A stretch of DNA of 64,000 nucleotides, from positions 248,001 through 312,000 of the forward strand of contig NZ_FNTG01000002.1 of assembly GCF_900104795.1 (NCBI RefSeq), given 5' to 3'. Each line of letters starts with the position of its first letter. Within the stretch, counting starts at the first letter, position 1. Source of the stretch: Burkholderia sp. WP9 (GTDB lineage Bacteria > Pseudomonadota > Gammaproteobacteria > Burkholderiales > Burkholderiaceae). The notes beneath the pieces are model-generated. The model saw only the letters and a list, made by a program, of their open reading frames with translations, ran no database searches and was not told the DNA's origin. The position numbers were made by a program, and so were the translations under genes. This document shows, in pieces, positions 26,715 through 35,465 of the stretch.

Positions 26715-27788
26715 ATGACCCATTTAACGTTGCAGGCCGTGACCCGGCGCTTCGGCGCGGCGCATGCCGTCGACAGCGTCGATCTGAGCGTGCCCGACGG
26801 CAAGCTGGTGTGCTTTCTCGGCCCGTCCGGCTGCGGCAAGACCACGCTGCTGCGGATGATCGCCGGTCTCGAAACGCCCACATCCGGCAGCATTCAATTC
26901 GCCGGACGCGACATCACGCGCCTGCCGGCGAACCAGCGCGACTTCGGCATGGTGTTCCAGTCGCTCGCGCTGTTTCCTCACATGACGGTCGCGCAGAACG
27001 TCGCCTATCCGCTGAAGCTGCGCAAAACCGCGAAGGACCAGCAGACGCGGCGCGTGGCCGAATTGCTGGACCTGATCCAGTTGCCGCACATGGCGAACCG
27101 GCCGGTCACGCAGCTCTCCGGCGGCCAGCGCCAGCGCGTGGCGATTGCGCGCGCGATCGCGTCGCAGCCGAAACTGTTGCTGCTCGACGAGCCGCTCTCC
27201 GCGCTCGACGCCAAGCTGCGCGAGGCGATGCAGGTGGAAATCCGCCTGCTGCAACAGCGTCTCGGCATCACCACGATCATGGTGACGCACGACCAGCGCG
27301 AAGCCATGACGATGGCCGACGAGATCGTCGTGATGGAGAAAGGCCGCATCGCCCAGGTCGGCAAACCGCTCGACATCTATCGCGATCCGGTCAGCGAATT
27401 CGTCGCCGACTTCATCGGCCTCGGCAATATCCTGCCGGTCACGTACGATGGCGCGGGCGGCGTGAGCCTGCCGGGCGGCCGGCGCATCAACGTGGCGCAG
27501 CCGGCGCGCGTGCCGGCGTCCAGCAGCGATATCCGTCTGCTGATCCGCCCGGAAGACGTGTGCCTGAAAGCGGCGTCCGACGCGGCGGGCCCGAACCGGC
27601 TGCAAGGCACCGTGACGTTTATCCGCGACGTGGGCGCATCGCTCGAAGCGACCATCGACTGCGCCGGCTTTACGCTGACCGCCGCCACCACGCCGCGCGA
27701 AACGCCGGGGCTCGCGCTCGGCATGCCGGTGTTCGCGGAATTGCCGCCGCATGCGTGCAAGCTGATCGCCGCGCGCGCCGCACACTGA
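26715..27788 (+). CDS. ABC transporter ATP-binding protein, PotA type
   Basis: 357 residues. Walker A GPSGCGKTT at 36-44, Q-loop MVFQSLALFP, signature LSGGQRQRVAIARA, Walker B LLLLDEPLSALD, H-loop VTHDQREA, and a C-terminal TOBE domain (about 290-350). The ATG at 26715 (GGAG seven bases upstream) follows the second permease by 49 bases. It is the only ATPase in the transport block and may also serve the second set of permeases downstream. Confidence 0.93.
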   Translation: MTHLTLQAVTRRFGAAHAVDSVDLSVPDGKLVCFLGPSGCGKTTLLRMIAGLETPTSGSIQFAGRDITRLPANQRDFGMVFQSLALFPHMTVAQNVAYPLKLRKTAKDQQTRRVAELLDLIQLPHMANRPVTQLSGGQRQRVAIARAIASQPKLLLLDEPLSALDAKLREAMQVEIRLLQQRLGITTIMVTHDQREAMTMADEIVVMEKGRIAQVGKPLDIYRDPVSEFVADFIGLGNILPVTYDGAGGVSLPGGRRINVAQPARVPASSSDIRLLIRPEDVCLKAASDAAGPNRLQGTVTFIRDVGASLEATIDCAGFTLTAATTPRETPGLALGMPVFAELPPHACKLIAARAAH

Positions 27789-27879
27789 CTTCAGGCAAGA
27801 CTCAGGCACTCGAGCGCACCACTGAATCACTCAAGAATTCGCCCATTCCAATACCGATATTTTCGACAGAGGACAGACC

Positions 27880-28704
27880 ATGAACCAGCGCCCCGTTGCC
27901 CAATCCAGCACCCGCCGGGTGTTCGCCACACTCGCCGCGACGCTCGCCTTCACCGCTCTCGGCGCGCTGTGCGCGTTGCCGTCCACCGCGCATGCGGATG
28001 CGCTCGACAACATCGCCAAGTCGGGCACGGTGCGCATCGGCGTATTCGAAGACTATCCGCCGTTCGGCTCGATCGGCCCGGACATGAAGCCGATGGGCTA
28101 CGACATCGACGTGGCCAACCTGATCGGCCGCGCGCTCAACGCCAAGGTCGAACTCGTACAGGTAACGGGCGACAACCGTATGGCTTACCTCGCCGACCAC
28201 AAGGCGGACATGCTGCTGTCGGTCGGCCAGACGCCGGAGCGCGAGAAGGTGATCGATTTCTCGCAACCGTACGCGCCCTACTACCTCGCCGTGTTCGGCC
28301 CGAAAGCGTTGCCCGTGAAGAACGCCGCTGACCTCGCCGGCAAGTCGATTTCGGTCGCGCGCGGCACGCTGGAAGACCTGAGCGTAACCAAGATCGCGCC
28401 ACCCACCGCGAACATCAAACGTTTCGACGATCCTAACGGCGCAATTTCGGCGTTTCTTTCTGGTCAGGTACAGTTGATGGTAGTCGGCAACGACGTCGGC
28501 GCCACGATTCTCGCGCGTCATCCGGCCAATGATCCCGAGCAGAAGTTCTCGCTGTTCAGCTCGCCCGATCACGTCGGCTTGAACAAGAACGAGCCGCGTC
28601 TGAAGCAGAAGGTCGACGAAACGATTGCCAAGGCCCGCAAGGACGGCACCATGAACGCGATTTCGCAGAAGTGGCTGCGCGCGCCGCTGCCGGCCGACCT
28701 CTGA
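27880..28704 (+). CDS. Amino-acid-type ABC binding protein (SBP family 3)
   Basis: 274 residues with a signal peptide ending near THAHADA. The mature part has the family-3 fold (IAKSGTVRIGVFEDYPPFGS, GYDIDVANLIGRALNAKVEL, ADMLLSVGQTPEREKVIDFS, NAADLAGKSISVARGTLEDL). Typical ligands are polar amino acids or their derivatives. GAGGACAGACC precedes the ATG. It follows the PotA-type ATPase by 91 bases and is probably in the same transcript. Confidence 0.9.
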   Translation: MNQRPVAQSSTRRVFATLAATLAFTALGALCALPSTAHADALDNIAKSGTVRIGVFEDYPPFGSIGPDMKPMGYDIDVANLIGRALNAKVELVQVTGDNRMAYLADHKADMLLSVGQTPEREKVIDFSQPYAPYYLAVFGPKALPVKNAADLAGKSISVARGTLEDLSVTKIAPPTANIKRFDDPNGAISAFLSGQVQLMVVGNDVGATILARHPANDPEQKFSLFSSPDHVGLNKNEPRLKQKVDETIAKARKDGTMNAISQKWLRAPLPADL

Positions 28705-28796
28705 ACCTTTTTTGCGCGCGCCACGAAGCGTAATCCCGCAGGAGATTGCCCGCGTGGCGCAGCGCCGGAGTTTGACCTCACGATGAGCGCCACGCC

Positions 28797-29543
28797 ATGA
28801 CTTATGCGTTCGATTTCAGCGGCTTCGGCCTTTATGCGGGCATGCTCGCGCGCGGCGTCGCCGTGACCTTGGGGCTGACGGCCGTCTCCACCGTGCTCGG
28901 CGCGATTGTCGGCATTGCCGGCGCGAGTGTGGCGGTGGCCGGGCCGAAATGGGCGCGCTGGGTGGTGGCGAGTTATGTGGAGTTGATCCGCAATACGCCG
29001 TTCATCGTGCAGTTGTTCTTCGTGTTCTTCGGCTTGCCGAGCCTCGGCATTCATATCGACGAAGTGCAGGCCGCGATTCTGGCCATGACCGTCAATCTCG
29101 GCGCGTACGCGATCGAAATCGTGCGCGCCGGCATCGACTCGATTTCCCGCGGCCAGGTGCAGGCCGCGCAGGCGCTCGGCTTGCACGGAGGGCAGGTGTT
29201 TCGCTATGTCGTGCTGCCGCAGGCCATCGCCAACGTGTTTCCCGCGCTGCTGAGCCAGGTGCTGATCGTCATGCTCGGCTCGGCCGTGGTCTCGCAGATC
29301 TCCGTGCCCGATCTCACCTACGCGGCCAACTTTATCCAGTCGCGCAACTTCCGCTCGTTCGAAAGCTACCTGATCATCACCGCCACGTATCTGTTGTTGT
29401 CCATCGTGTTGCGGCAAATCCTCAACCGGCTCGGCCGCGGTCTGTTCGCGGGCCGCGCGGCGCGCGGCAACGACAGCGCGCCGCGTAACTGGCGCAACCG
29501 CCTGATGTGGCGCGGTGCCCGCACTCTGCCCACGGAGCGTTGA
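28797..29543 (+). CDS. Amino-acid ABC transporter permease (HisQM type)
   Basis: 248 residues, five to six membrane segments. The HisMQ signature is present: YVELIRNTPFIVQLFFVFFG and the EAA loop GQVQAAQALGLHGGQVFRYV. Weak ribosome site. It pairs with the next gene, two bases downstream. Confidence 0.9.
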   Translation: MTYAFDFSGFGLYAGMLARGVAVTLGLTAVSTVLGAIVGIAGASVAVAGPKWARWVVASYVELIRNTPFIVQLFFVFFGLPSLGIHIDEVQAAILAMTVNLGAYAIEIVRAGIDSISRGQVQAAQALGLHGGQVFRYVVLPQAIANVFPALLSQVLIVMLGSAVVSQISVPDLTYAANFIQSRNFRSFESYLIITATYLLLSIVLRQILNRLGRGLFAGRAARGNDSAPRNWRNRLMWRGARTLPTER

Positions 29544-29545
29544 TC

Positions 29546-30202
29546 ATGGTCGAATTCACGCTGTGGGACATTGCCCGCAATCTGTTGCTCGCCGCCCGCT
29601 GGACGGTGCTGCTTTCGTTGATCGCGTTCGTGGGCGGCGGCATCGTCGGGCTGATTCTGCTCGCCATGCGCGTGTCGCCGATCGCCTGGCTGCGCCGTAT
29701 CGTCGTGGTGTACGTGGAAGTGTTTCAAGGCACGCCGCTGCTGATGCAGCTTTTCCTCGCGTTCTTCGGCTTGCCGCTGCTCGGTGTCGACGTATCGCCG
29801 TGGGTCGCGGCCACTGTCACGCTGACGCTCTATACCAGCGCGTATCTGGTCGACATCTGGCGCGGCTGCGTCGAAGCCGTGCCGCGTGGTCAGTGGGCCG
29901 CGGGCGCAAGCCTCGGCATGACGTTCGGCCAGCAGTTGCGCTATATCGTGTGGCCACAGGCGCTGAAAATCGCCGTGGCGCCGACGGTTGGTTTTCTCGT
30001 GCAGGTGGTGAAAAGCACGGCGCTCGCGTCGATCATCGGCTTCACGGAATTGACCAAGACCGGCACCATGATCACCAACGCCGCGTTCCGCCCGTTCCCC
30101 ATCTACGGCATGGTCGCGATGATTTACTTCGCGATGTGCTTCCCGCTGACGTGGTATGCGCGGGTGCTGGAGAAACGGCAGAAGGTGGGCCAGCATCGCT
30201 GA
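29546..30202 (+). CDS. Amino-acid ABC transporter permease (HisQM type, partner)
   Basis: 218 residues. Motifs YVEVFQGTPLLMQLFLAFFG and the EAA loop GQWAAGASLGMTFGQQLRYI identify it as the second HisMQ-type permease. The ATG at 29546 is two bases after the previous stop. No ATPase gene follows: the next feature is a terminator. Confidence 0.9.
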   Translation: MVEFTLWDIARNLLLAARWTVLLSLIAFVGGGIVGLILLAMRVSPIAWLRRIVVVYVEVFQGTPLLMQLFLAFFGLPLLGVDVSPWVAATVTLTLYTSAYLVDIWRGCVEAVPRGQWAAGASLGMTFGQQLRYIVWPQALKIAVAPTVGFLVQVVKSTALASIIGFTELTKTGTMITNAAFRPFPIYGMVAMIYFAMCFPLTWYARVLEKRQKVGQHR

Positions 30203-30223
30203 CATGTGCAGCGATGGGCGAAT

Positions 30224-30264
30224 AAAAAAGCGTTCAACCGCTCGGCACGGTTGAACGCTTTTTT
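30224..30264. terminator. Strong bidirectional Rho-independent terminator
   Basis: Eleven perfect pairs, GCGTTCAACCG (30230-30240) with CGGTTGAACGC (30248-30258), with six A before and six T after. It separates the importer block from the convergent cytochrome c gene and can serve both. Confidence 0.92.
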
Positions 30265-30282
30265 GTATGCCGCCTGACAGAA

Positions 30283-31575
30283 CTAGCGCGCCGCGTGCGT
30301 CGACTTACGCAACTTCGCCACGTCTTCCGCCGTCACCGCCGGCGCGCCGTTGTTCCAACCCGCCCGCACGAAGGTCAGCACATCGGCGATCTGCTGGTCG
30401 TTGAGCACGGGTGCGTACTTCGGCATCGGATACGGCGCGGGAATGCCGCCGATCACCAGGTCCTCGGTGCCGTTCAGCGTTACGTTGATCAGCGACGACG
30501 GATCCTTTTCCAGCACGTTCGGATTGCCGGACAACGGCGCCAGCATCGGCGCGAAGCCGCGTCCGTCGACACCATGGCAGTGCATGCAGTACGCCGTGTA
30601 GACGCGCGCGCCTTCGTTGTTCGCCGGACGGTTCAGCGACACTTTGGTCGCCTGCGGATCGTACGTATAAGGCGGCGCGCCGCTGCCGCCCGCCGACGGC
30701 AGCGACTTCAGATACGTCGTCATCGCGGCGATGTCGGTGTCGTTCATGTTCTGCGTGCTGTTGTTGATCACGCTGGTCATCGAACCGAACGCCGATGCAT
30801 GGCGATTCGCGCCGGTCTTCAGGAACGCCTGCAGATCCTGATCGTTCCAGCGGCCCAAGCCGACGTTGTGCTCGCCGGTAAGGTTCGCCGCGAACCAGCC
30901 GTCGAGCAGTCCGCCGGTCAGAAACGCGCTGCCGCTTTCATCGAGCGCCTTCTCCTGAAACGCGATACCACGCGGCGTGTGGCACGAGCCGCAGTGCCCC
31001 AACCCCTGAATCAGATACGCGCCGCGATTCCAGGCCACGTCTTTGCCCGACTTGTCCTGGTAGACGCCTTTCTCCAGGAACACCATGTTCCAGAACTTCA
31101 GCGGCCAGCGCATGTTCAATGGCCACTTGATGTCCGGCTCGCGGTTCGCCTGCTGCACGGGCGCCACGCCGCTCATGAAATACGCGTACAGCGCTTTCAT
31201 GTCGTCGTCGTTGACCTTCGCGTACGACGGGTACGGCATCGCCGGATAGAGATTGTGGCCGTCTTTCGCGATGCCTTCGCGCATGGCCCGCGCGAAGTCC
31301 TCCTCCGTGTAACCGCCAATGCCGGTTTGCGGATCGGGCGTGATGTTGGTGGTGTAGATCTGGCCCATCGGCGTGGTCATCGGCAGGCCGCCCGCAAACG
31401 GCTTGCCTTTCGGCGCCGTATGACAGGCGACACAATCGCCGACCTTGGCCAGATAGGCGCCACGTTGCACGAGCGCAGAATCGGCGGATTGCGCGGCCGC
31501 CTGCGCCGGAGTCTGCGCGAACAACGGCAGCGTCACGCTCAACGCGACGGCAAAACCCTTCAGTGTGTTTTTCAT
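30283..31575 (-). CDS. Tri-heme cytochrome c subunit of aldehyde/alcohol dehydrogenase
   Basis: 430 residues with a Sec signal peptide (cleaved near PAQAAA). Three CxxCH heme sites are visible: CVACH near residue 48, CGSCH near 195, CMHCH near 333. This is the architecture of the membrane-bound cytochrome subunit of acetic-acid-bacterial alcohol and aldehyde dehydrogenases. It is 12 bases behind the molybdopterin subunit gene and will pass electrons from it to the respiratory chain. Confidence 0.92.
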   Translation of the reverse strand: MKNTLKGFAVALSVTLPLFAQTPAQAAAQSADSALVQRGAYLAKVGDCVACHTAPKGKPFAGGLPMTTPMGQIYTTNITPDPQTGIGGYTEEDFARAMREGIAKDGHNLYPAMPYPSYAKVNDDDMKALYAYFMSGVAPVQQANREPDIKWPLNMRWPLKFWNMVFLEKGVYQDKSGKDVAWNRGAYLIQGLGHCGSCHTPRGIAFQEKALDESGSAFLTGGLLDGWFAANLTGEHNVGLGRWNDQDLQAFLKTGANRHASAFGSMTSVINNSTQNMNDTDIAAMTTYLKSLPSAGGSGAPPYTYDPQATKVSLNRPANNEGARVYTAYCMHCHGVDGRGFAPMLAPLSGNPNVLEKDPSSLINVTLNGTEDLVIGGIPAPYPMPKYAPVLNDQQIADVLTFVRAGWNNGAPAVTAEDVAKLRKSTHAAR

Positions 31576-31587
31576 ATCGGGCTCCGG

Positions 31588-33840
31588 TCAGGCGGTTTGC
31601 AACTGGCTGCCAACGGGCAACTGCCGCAGCCGCTTGCCGGTGGCCGCGAAGATCGCGTTGGTCAGCGCGGGCGCGAGCGCCGCCGTGCCGGGTTCGCCGA
31701 TGCCGCCGGGCGCCTCGCCGCTCTTCACGATATGCACCTCGATAGGCGGCGTCTGATCGATCCGCAACATCCGGTAGTCGGTGAAGTTGTTCTGCTCGAC
31801 GCGGCCGTCCTTGATCGTGATCTCGCTATAAAGCGCCGCCGTGATGCCGAAGATGATGCCGCCCTGCACCTGCGCCTCCACCGTGTTCGGATTGACCACC
31901 ATGCCGCAATCGACCGCGCACACCACACGCTTGACCGCCACCTCGCCCTGATCCACCGCGACATCCACGACGATCCCGAAGAAGCTGCCGAACGCATGCA
32001 TGACGGACACGCCGCGCCCTTGCCCCTTCGGCACCGCGCTGCCCCAGTTCGCCGCCTGCGTGGCGACGTTGAGCACGTTCAACGCGCGCGGCGTCTTGCC
32101 GAGCAGATCCTGCCGGTATTTGACCGGATCGACTTTGGCCTGCGCCGCGAGTTCGTCGATGAAGCTTTCCACCACGAACGTGCCGCGCGTCGGTCCCACG
32201 CCGCGCCAGAATGCGGTGGGGACCGCGTGCGGCTCCTGACGAACGTAGTCGACCAGTTGATTCGGCAAGTCGTACGGCAGGTCCGAAGCGACTTCGACCG
32301 CATCCGGATCGAGCCCGTTCTTGAAGGCCGGCGGCGCGAAACGCGCCATCACCGAAGAACCGACGATGCGGTGCTGCCACGCAACCGGCTTGCCGTTCGC
32401 GTCGAGGCCCGCGGTGATTTTGTCGTAGTAGTACGGCCGGTACATGTCGTGCTGAATGTCTTCTTCGCGCGTCCAGACCACCTTCACCGGCGTCGACACC
32501 TGTTTGCCGACCTTGACCGCCTGCGTGACCATGTCGAATTCGAGCCGCCGCCCGAAGCCGCCGCCGATCAGGTGGTTGTGCACGACGATCTTGTCGGCGG
32601 GCAAACCCGTGACCGCCACGGCGGCGTCCACGACCCGCGTCGGCACTTGCGAGCCGAGCCAGACATCGCAGCCGTCGGGGCGCACATGCACCGTGCAGTT
32701 GATCGGCTCCATGGTGGCGTGCGCGAGGAACGGCTGCTGATAGACGGCGTCCACGCGCGTCTTGGCATTTGAAAATGCGTTGCCGACGTCGCCATCCTTG
32801 CGCGCCACCGCGCCGTTGCGCTGTGACGCGTTCGCGAGATCGTCGACGATCTGCTTCATCGACAGGTTTGCGCCCGCGCCTTCGTTCCACTTGATAACCA
32901 GTGCCTGCACGCCGCGCTTCGCGGCCCAGGTGTGGTCGCCGATCACGGCGACCGCGTTGTCGATCTTGATGACCTGACGCACACCGGGGATCTTTTTCGC
33001 GTGGGTGTCGTCGACGCTCGCGAGCGTGCCGCCGAACACCGGACAGTTGGCAATCGCCGCATAGACCATGTCGGGCACGCGCACGTCGAGCCCGAACTGC
33101 GCGGTGCCGTCCACTTTCTCCGGCGAGTCGAGGCGCTTCGCCGGCGTGCCGATCAGCTTGAAGTCCTTCGGGTCTTTGAGCTTGACGTTCTGCGGCGCCG
33201 GCAGACCGGCGGCCGCGGTGACCAGCTCGCCATAGCCGATGCTGCGCTTGCTGGCCTCATGAATCACCTGCCCGGCCTGCGCATGGCAGCTCGCCGGATC
33301 GACTTGCCATTGCTGCGCGGCCGCGCTGATCAGGACCGTGCGCGCGGCGGCGCCGGCTTTACGCATCGGCTCCCACGCATAGCGGATCGAGGTCGAACCG
33401 CCCGTGAGCTGGCCGCCGAGCAGCGGGTCCATGAAGAGCTTTTCGTTCGGCGGCGCGTGGTCGACGGTGATCGAGTCGAGCGGCACTTCGAGCTCTTCGG
33501 CAATCAGCATCGGAATCGACGTATAGACGCCCTGGCCCATCTCGACCTTCGGAATCACGAGCGTGACCTTGCCCGCAGTATCGATCTGGATGAACGCGTT
33601 CGGCGCGAACACACCGCTTTGCGGCGTTTCGACACCGTCGCCGCCAATCACCGATTTGCCGGCCTTCTGATCCTGGCTGGCGGCCGGCATGCTGAAGCCG
33701 AGCAGCAGGCCGCCACCGGCCGCCGCCCCCACCGTCACGCCGAACTTCAGAAAGGTGCGGCGGGACAATCCACCCGCGGCGCGCGCGCCGCCTTTCGAAG
33801 ACGCGCCGCCGTTCTGTGCATCGAGCAATCCCTGGGACAT
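31588..33840 (-). CDS. Molybdopterin-binding subunit of aldehyde-type oxidoreductase (xanthine dehydrogenase family)
   Basis: 750 residues. A perfect twin-arginine motif (SRRTFLK) near residue 27, followed by a hydrophobic stretch, indicates folded export to the periplasm. The body matches the IorB/AldH branch of molybdenum hydroxylases (VTLVIPKVEMGQGVYTSIPM, GGGFGRRLEFDMVTQAVKVG, and the C-terminal GGIGEPGTAALAPAL with the conserved catalytic Glu). It starts one base after the [2Fe-2S] subunit stop. Substrate probably an aldehyde or N-heterocycle; not decidable here. Confidence 0.92.
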   Translation of the reverse strand: MSQGLLDAQNGGASSKGGARAAGGLSRRTFLKFGVTVGAAAGGGLLLGFSMPAASQDQKAGKSVIGGDGVETPQSGVFAPNAFIQIDTAGKVTLVIPKVEMGQGVYTSIPMLIAEELEVPLDSITVDHAPPNEKLFMDPLLGGQLTGGSTSIRYAWEPMRKAGAAARTVLISAAAQQWQVDPASCHAQAGQVIHEASKRSIGYGELVTAAAGLPAPQNVKLKDPKDFKLIGTPAKRLDSPEKVDGTAQFGLDVRVPDMVYAAIANCPVFGGTLASVDDTHAKKIPGVRQVIKIDNAVAVIGDHTWAAKRGVQALVIKWNEGAGANLSMKQIVDDLANASQRNGAVARKDGDVGNAFSNAKTRVDAVYQQPFLAHATMEPINCTVHVRPDGCDVWLGSQVPTRVVDAAVAVTGLPADKIVVHNHLIGGGFGRRLEFDMVTQAVKVGKQVSTPVKVVWTREEDIQHDMYRPYYYDKITAGLDANGKPVAWQHRIVGSSVMARFAPPAFKNGLDPDAVEVASDLPYDLPNQLVDYVRQEPHAVPTAFWRGVGPTRGTFVVESFIDELAAQAKVDPVKYRQDLLGKTPRALNVLNVATQAANWGSAVPKGQGRGVSVMHAFGSFFGIVVDVAVDQGEVAVKRVVCAVDCGMVVNPNTVEAQVQGGIIFGITAALYSEITIKDGRVEQNNFTDYRMLRIDQTPPIEVHIVKSGEAPGGIGEPGTAALAPALTNAIFAATGKRLRQLPVGSQLQTA

Positions 33841-33841
33841 G

Positions 33842-34297
33842 TCAGGCCCCCTTCGCGGCTTGCTTGATCGCCGCGCGGATGCGGTTGTACGTCCCGCAGC
33901 GGCAGATATTGCCGGCCATGGCCGCGTCGATGTCCGCGTCGGTAGGATTGGGGTTGCTCGCGAGCAGCGAAGCCGCCGACATCACCTGCCCGGACTGGCA
34001 GTAGCCGCATTGCACCACGTCCAGTTGACGCCATGCCTGCTGCACTTTCTGACCCGCCGGCGTGTTGCCCACTGCTTCGATCGTGGTGATCTTGCGGTCG
34101 CCGACCGCCGCTGCCGGCAGCACGCACGAGCGCACTGCCACGCCGTCGAGGTGCACGGTGCATGCGCCGCATTGAGCGATGCCGCAACCGAACTTCGTGC
34201 CGGTCAGGCCGACCAGATCGCGCAAGACCCACAGAAGTGGCATGTCGGGAGGCGCGTCGACGGTATGCGTCTGGCCGTTGATATTGAGCGTTGTCAT
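33842..34297 (-). CDS. [2Fe-2S] subunit of the molybdenum oxidoreductase
   Basis: 151 residues. N-terminal plant-type ferredoxin cluster ([18 protein letters not shown] then SC) and second cluster ([17 protein letters not shown]), the standard XdhC/IorA/AldF layout. No signal peptide, so it probably leaves the cell bound to the TAT-exported large subunit. The ATG at 34297 has CGGAG eight bases upstream; a longer frame to 34516 has no support. Confidence 0.93.
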   Translation of the reverse strand: MTTLNINGQTHTVDAPPDMPLLWVLRDLVGLTGTKFGCGIAQCGACTVHLDGVAVRSCVLPAAAVGDRKITTIEAVGNTPAGQKVQQAWRQLDVVQCGYCQSGQVMSAASLLASNPNPTDADIDAAMAGNICRCGTYNRIRAAIKQAAKGA

Positions 34298-34704
34298 TGA
34301 GCGGCTCCGAGAGTCGGGTTTATTGTTGATGAGGCTGTTTAGACAGAGACGTCGAACCAAAACGTGAAGACCTGCCGCGTTTATTCGATAAGCCGAACTA
34401 ATACGCGATGCGGCTTTCCGATACTTGAAAACGGCGGTTAATGCATGGCGCGAGCGCGCCGGAAACTGACCGGCAGATTGTAGCCGCGCATTAAGAAGTT
34501 CGCCGCCTGGCTGCACGCCGCCGGCCGGCCAAATAATGACCCCAGCGCATATTGCCAGGCTGAAAGCGGATTCGAATCAAGGCGTTACCTTGCGCGCATC
34601 CACCCGAGCCGAGCGACTTTGCACGATCGGTTAATCTTGTCGAATCATTGCCGTGCGATTTTGTTAGCATGGATCCGGTCTGACTATCCGAAGGAGCAGC
34701 ACAC
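34298..34704. other. Divergent intergenic region
   Basis: About 400 bases between the oxidoreductase operon and the next rightward gene. It must hold both promoters; no clear consensus, operator or hairpin could be picked out. A ribosome site (AAGGAGCAG) ends just before the ATG at 34705. Confidence 0.35.
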
Positions 34705-35103
34705 ATGAACGACTCGCAATGCACTCAATTCCTCTCGGACATTCGCCGGCCGCTATTGGCGCTGCACAAGGCCATTCTCGATCACGAGCGGGCAGCGTAT
34801 GAGAAGGAATTCGGCCCGGTAACGCCAGCGGCTTTCCTGCAGGCGCTCATCAACGGTTCGGGTTTCCGCTGGCTCACGCCGCTCTCAACGGTGATTGCGA
34901 ACGTCGACGAAATTCTCGACGACAAGGAAGCCGAGGCCACCGACCGGATCGCGGCGGCCGAAGCGGTAGCGGGACTCTTCTCGCCCGACATGCCGAACAA
35001 TACTTTTCTGCCGCGCTACCTGCCGCTGCTGCATGCCGATCCGGCGATCCTGCATCAGCACGGTCAGGTGTCGCAGTTGTTGCGCGGGATCGAGTCGAAG
35101 TAA
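34705..35103 (+). CDS. Conserved-looking cytoplasmic hypothetical protein
   Basis: 132 residues, soluble and mostly helical in appearance (FLSDIRRPLLALHKAILDHE, TPAAFLQALINGSGFRWLTP, DEILDDKEAEATDRIAAAEA). No signal peptide, membrane helix or nucleotide motif. Good ribosome site AAGGAG about 8 bases before the ATG, and codon bias like its neighbours, so it is a real gene. I do not recognise a function. Confidence 0.75.
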   Translation: MNDSQCTQFLSDIRRPLLALHKAILDHERAAYEKEFGPVTPAAFLQALINGSGFRWLTPLSTVIANVDEILDDKEAEATDRIAAAEAVAGLFSPDMPNNTFLPRYLPLLHADPAILHQHGQVSQLLRGIESK

Positions 35104-35465
35104 CCGGCTCCCGAATTTCCTCACCATCGAAAATGCGTGGTTCGATCGCGCTTAACCCTGTTCGCATGATGGCGCCTTGCGGGCGTCATCGTGCGATTAC
35201 CAGGCGTTTTTGGATGCGGACAATGGTTTTACGCCTTATTTCAAGGCAATTTATGCGTGATTCGTAAGAGTGTGTGTCGCGTGCGCGGCTCGTTTGTCAT
35301 TGAAACGCGTCTGCGATCGAGCCACGTTTGAATTTGCCTGGCTTTGCTGAATAAAACAAAGGTGAGCTTCTGCGGGAGACGTTCCGGGCCGACTACGAAA
35401 ACCCGGTCAGCATGCAGCACGAAGCCCTGCTAAGGTAGCCAAACTTTCTTGCGACGCTCATCGCT
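35104..35465. other. Intergenic stretch
   Basis: About 360 bases with an imperfect hairpin (GATGGCGCC / GGGCGTCATC around 35168-35190) not followed by T. Otherwise nothing recognised. Confidence 0.35.
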
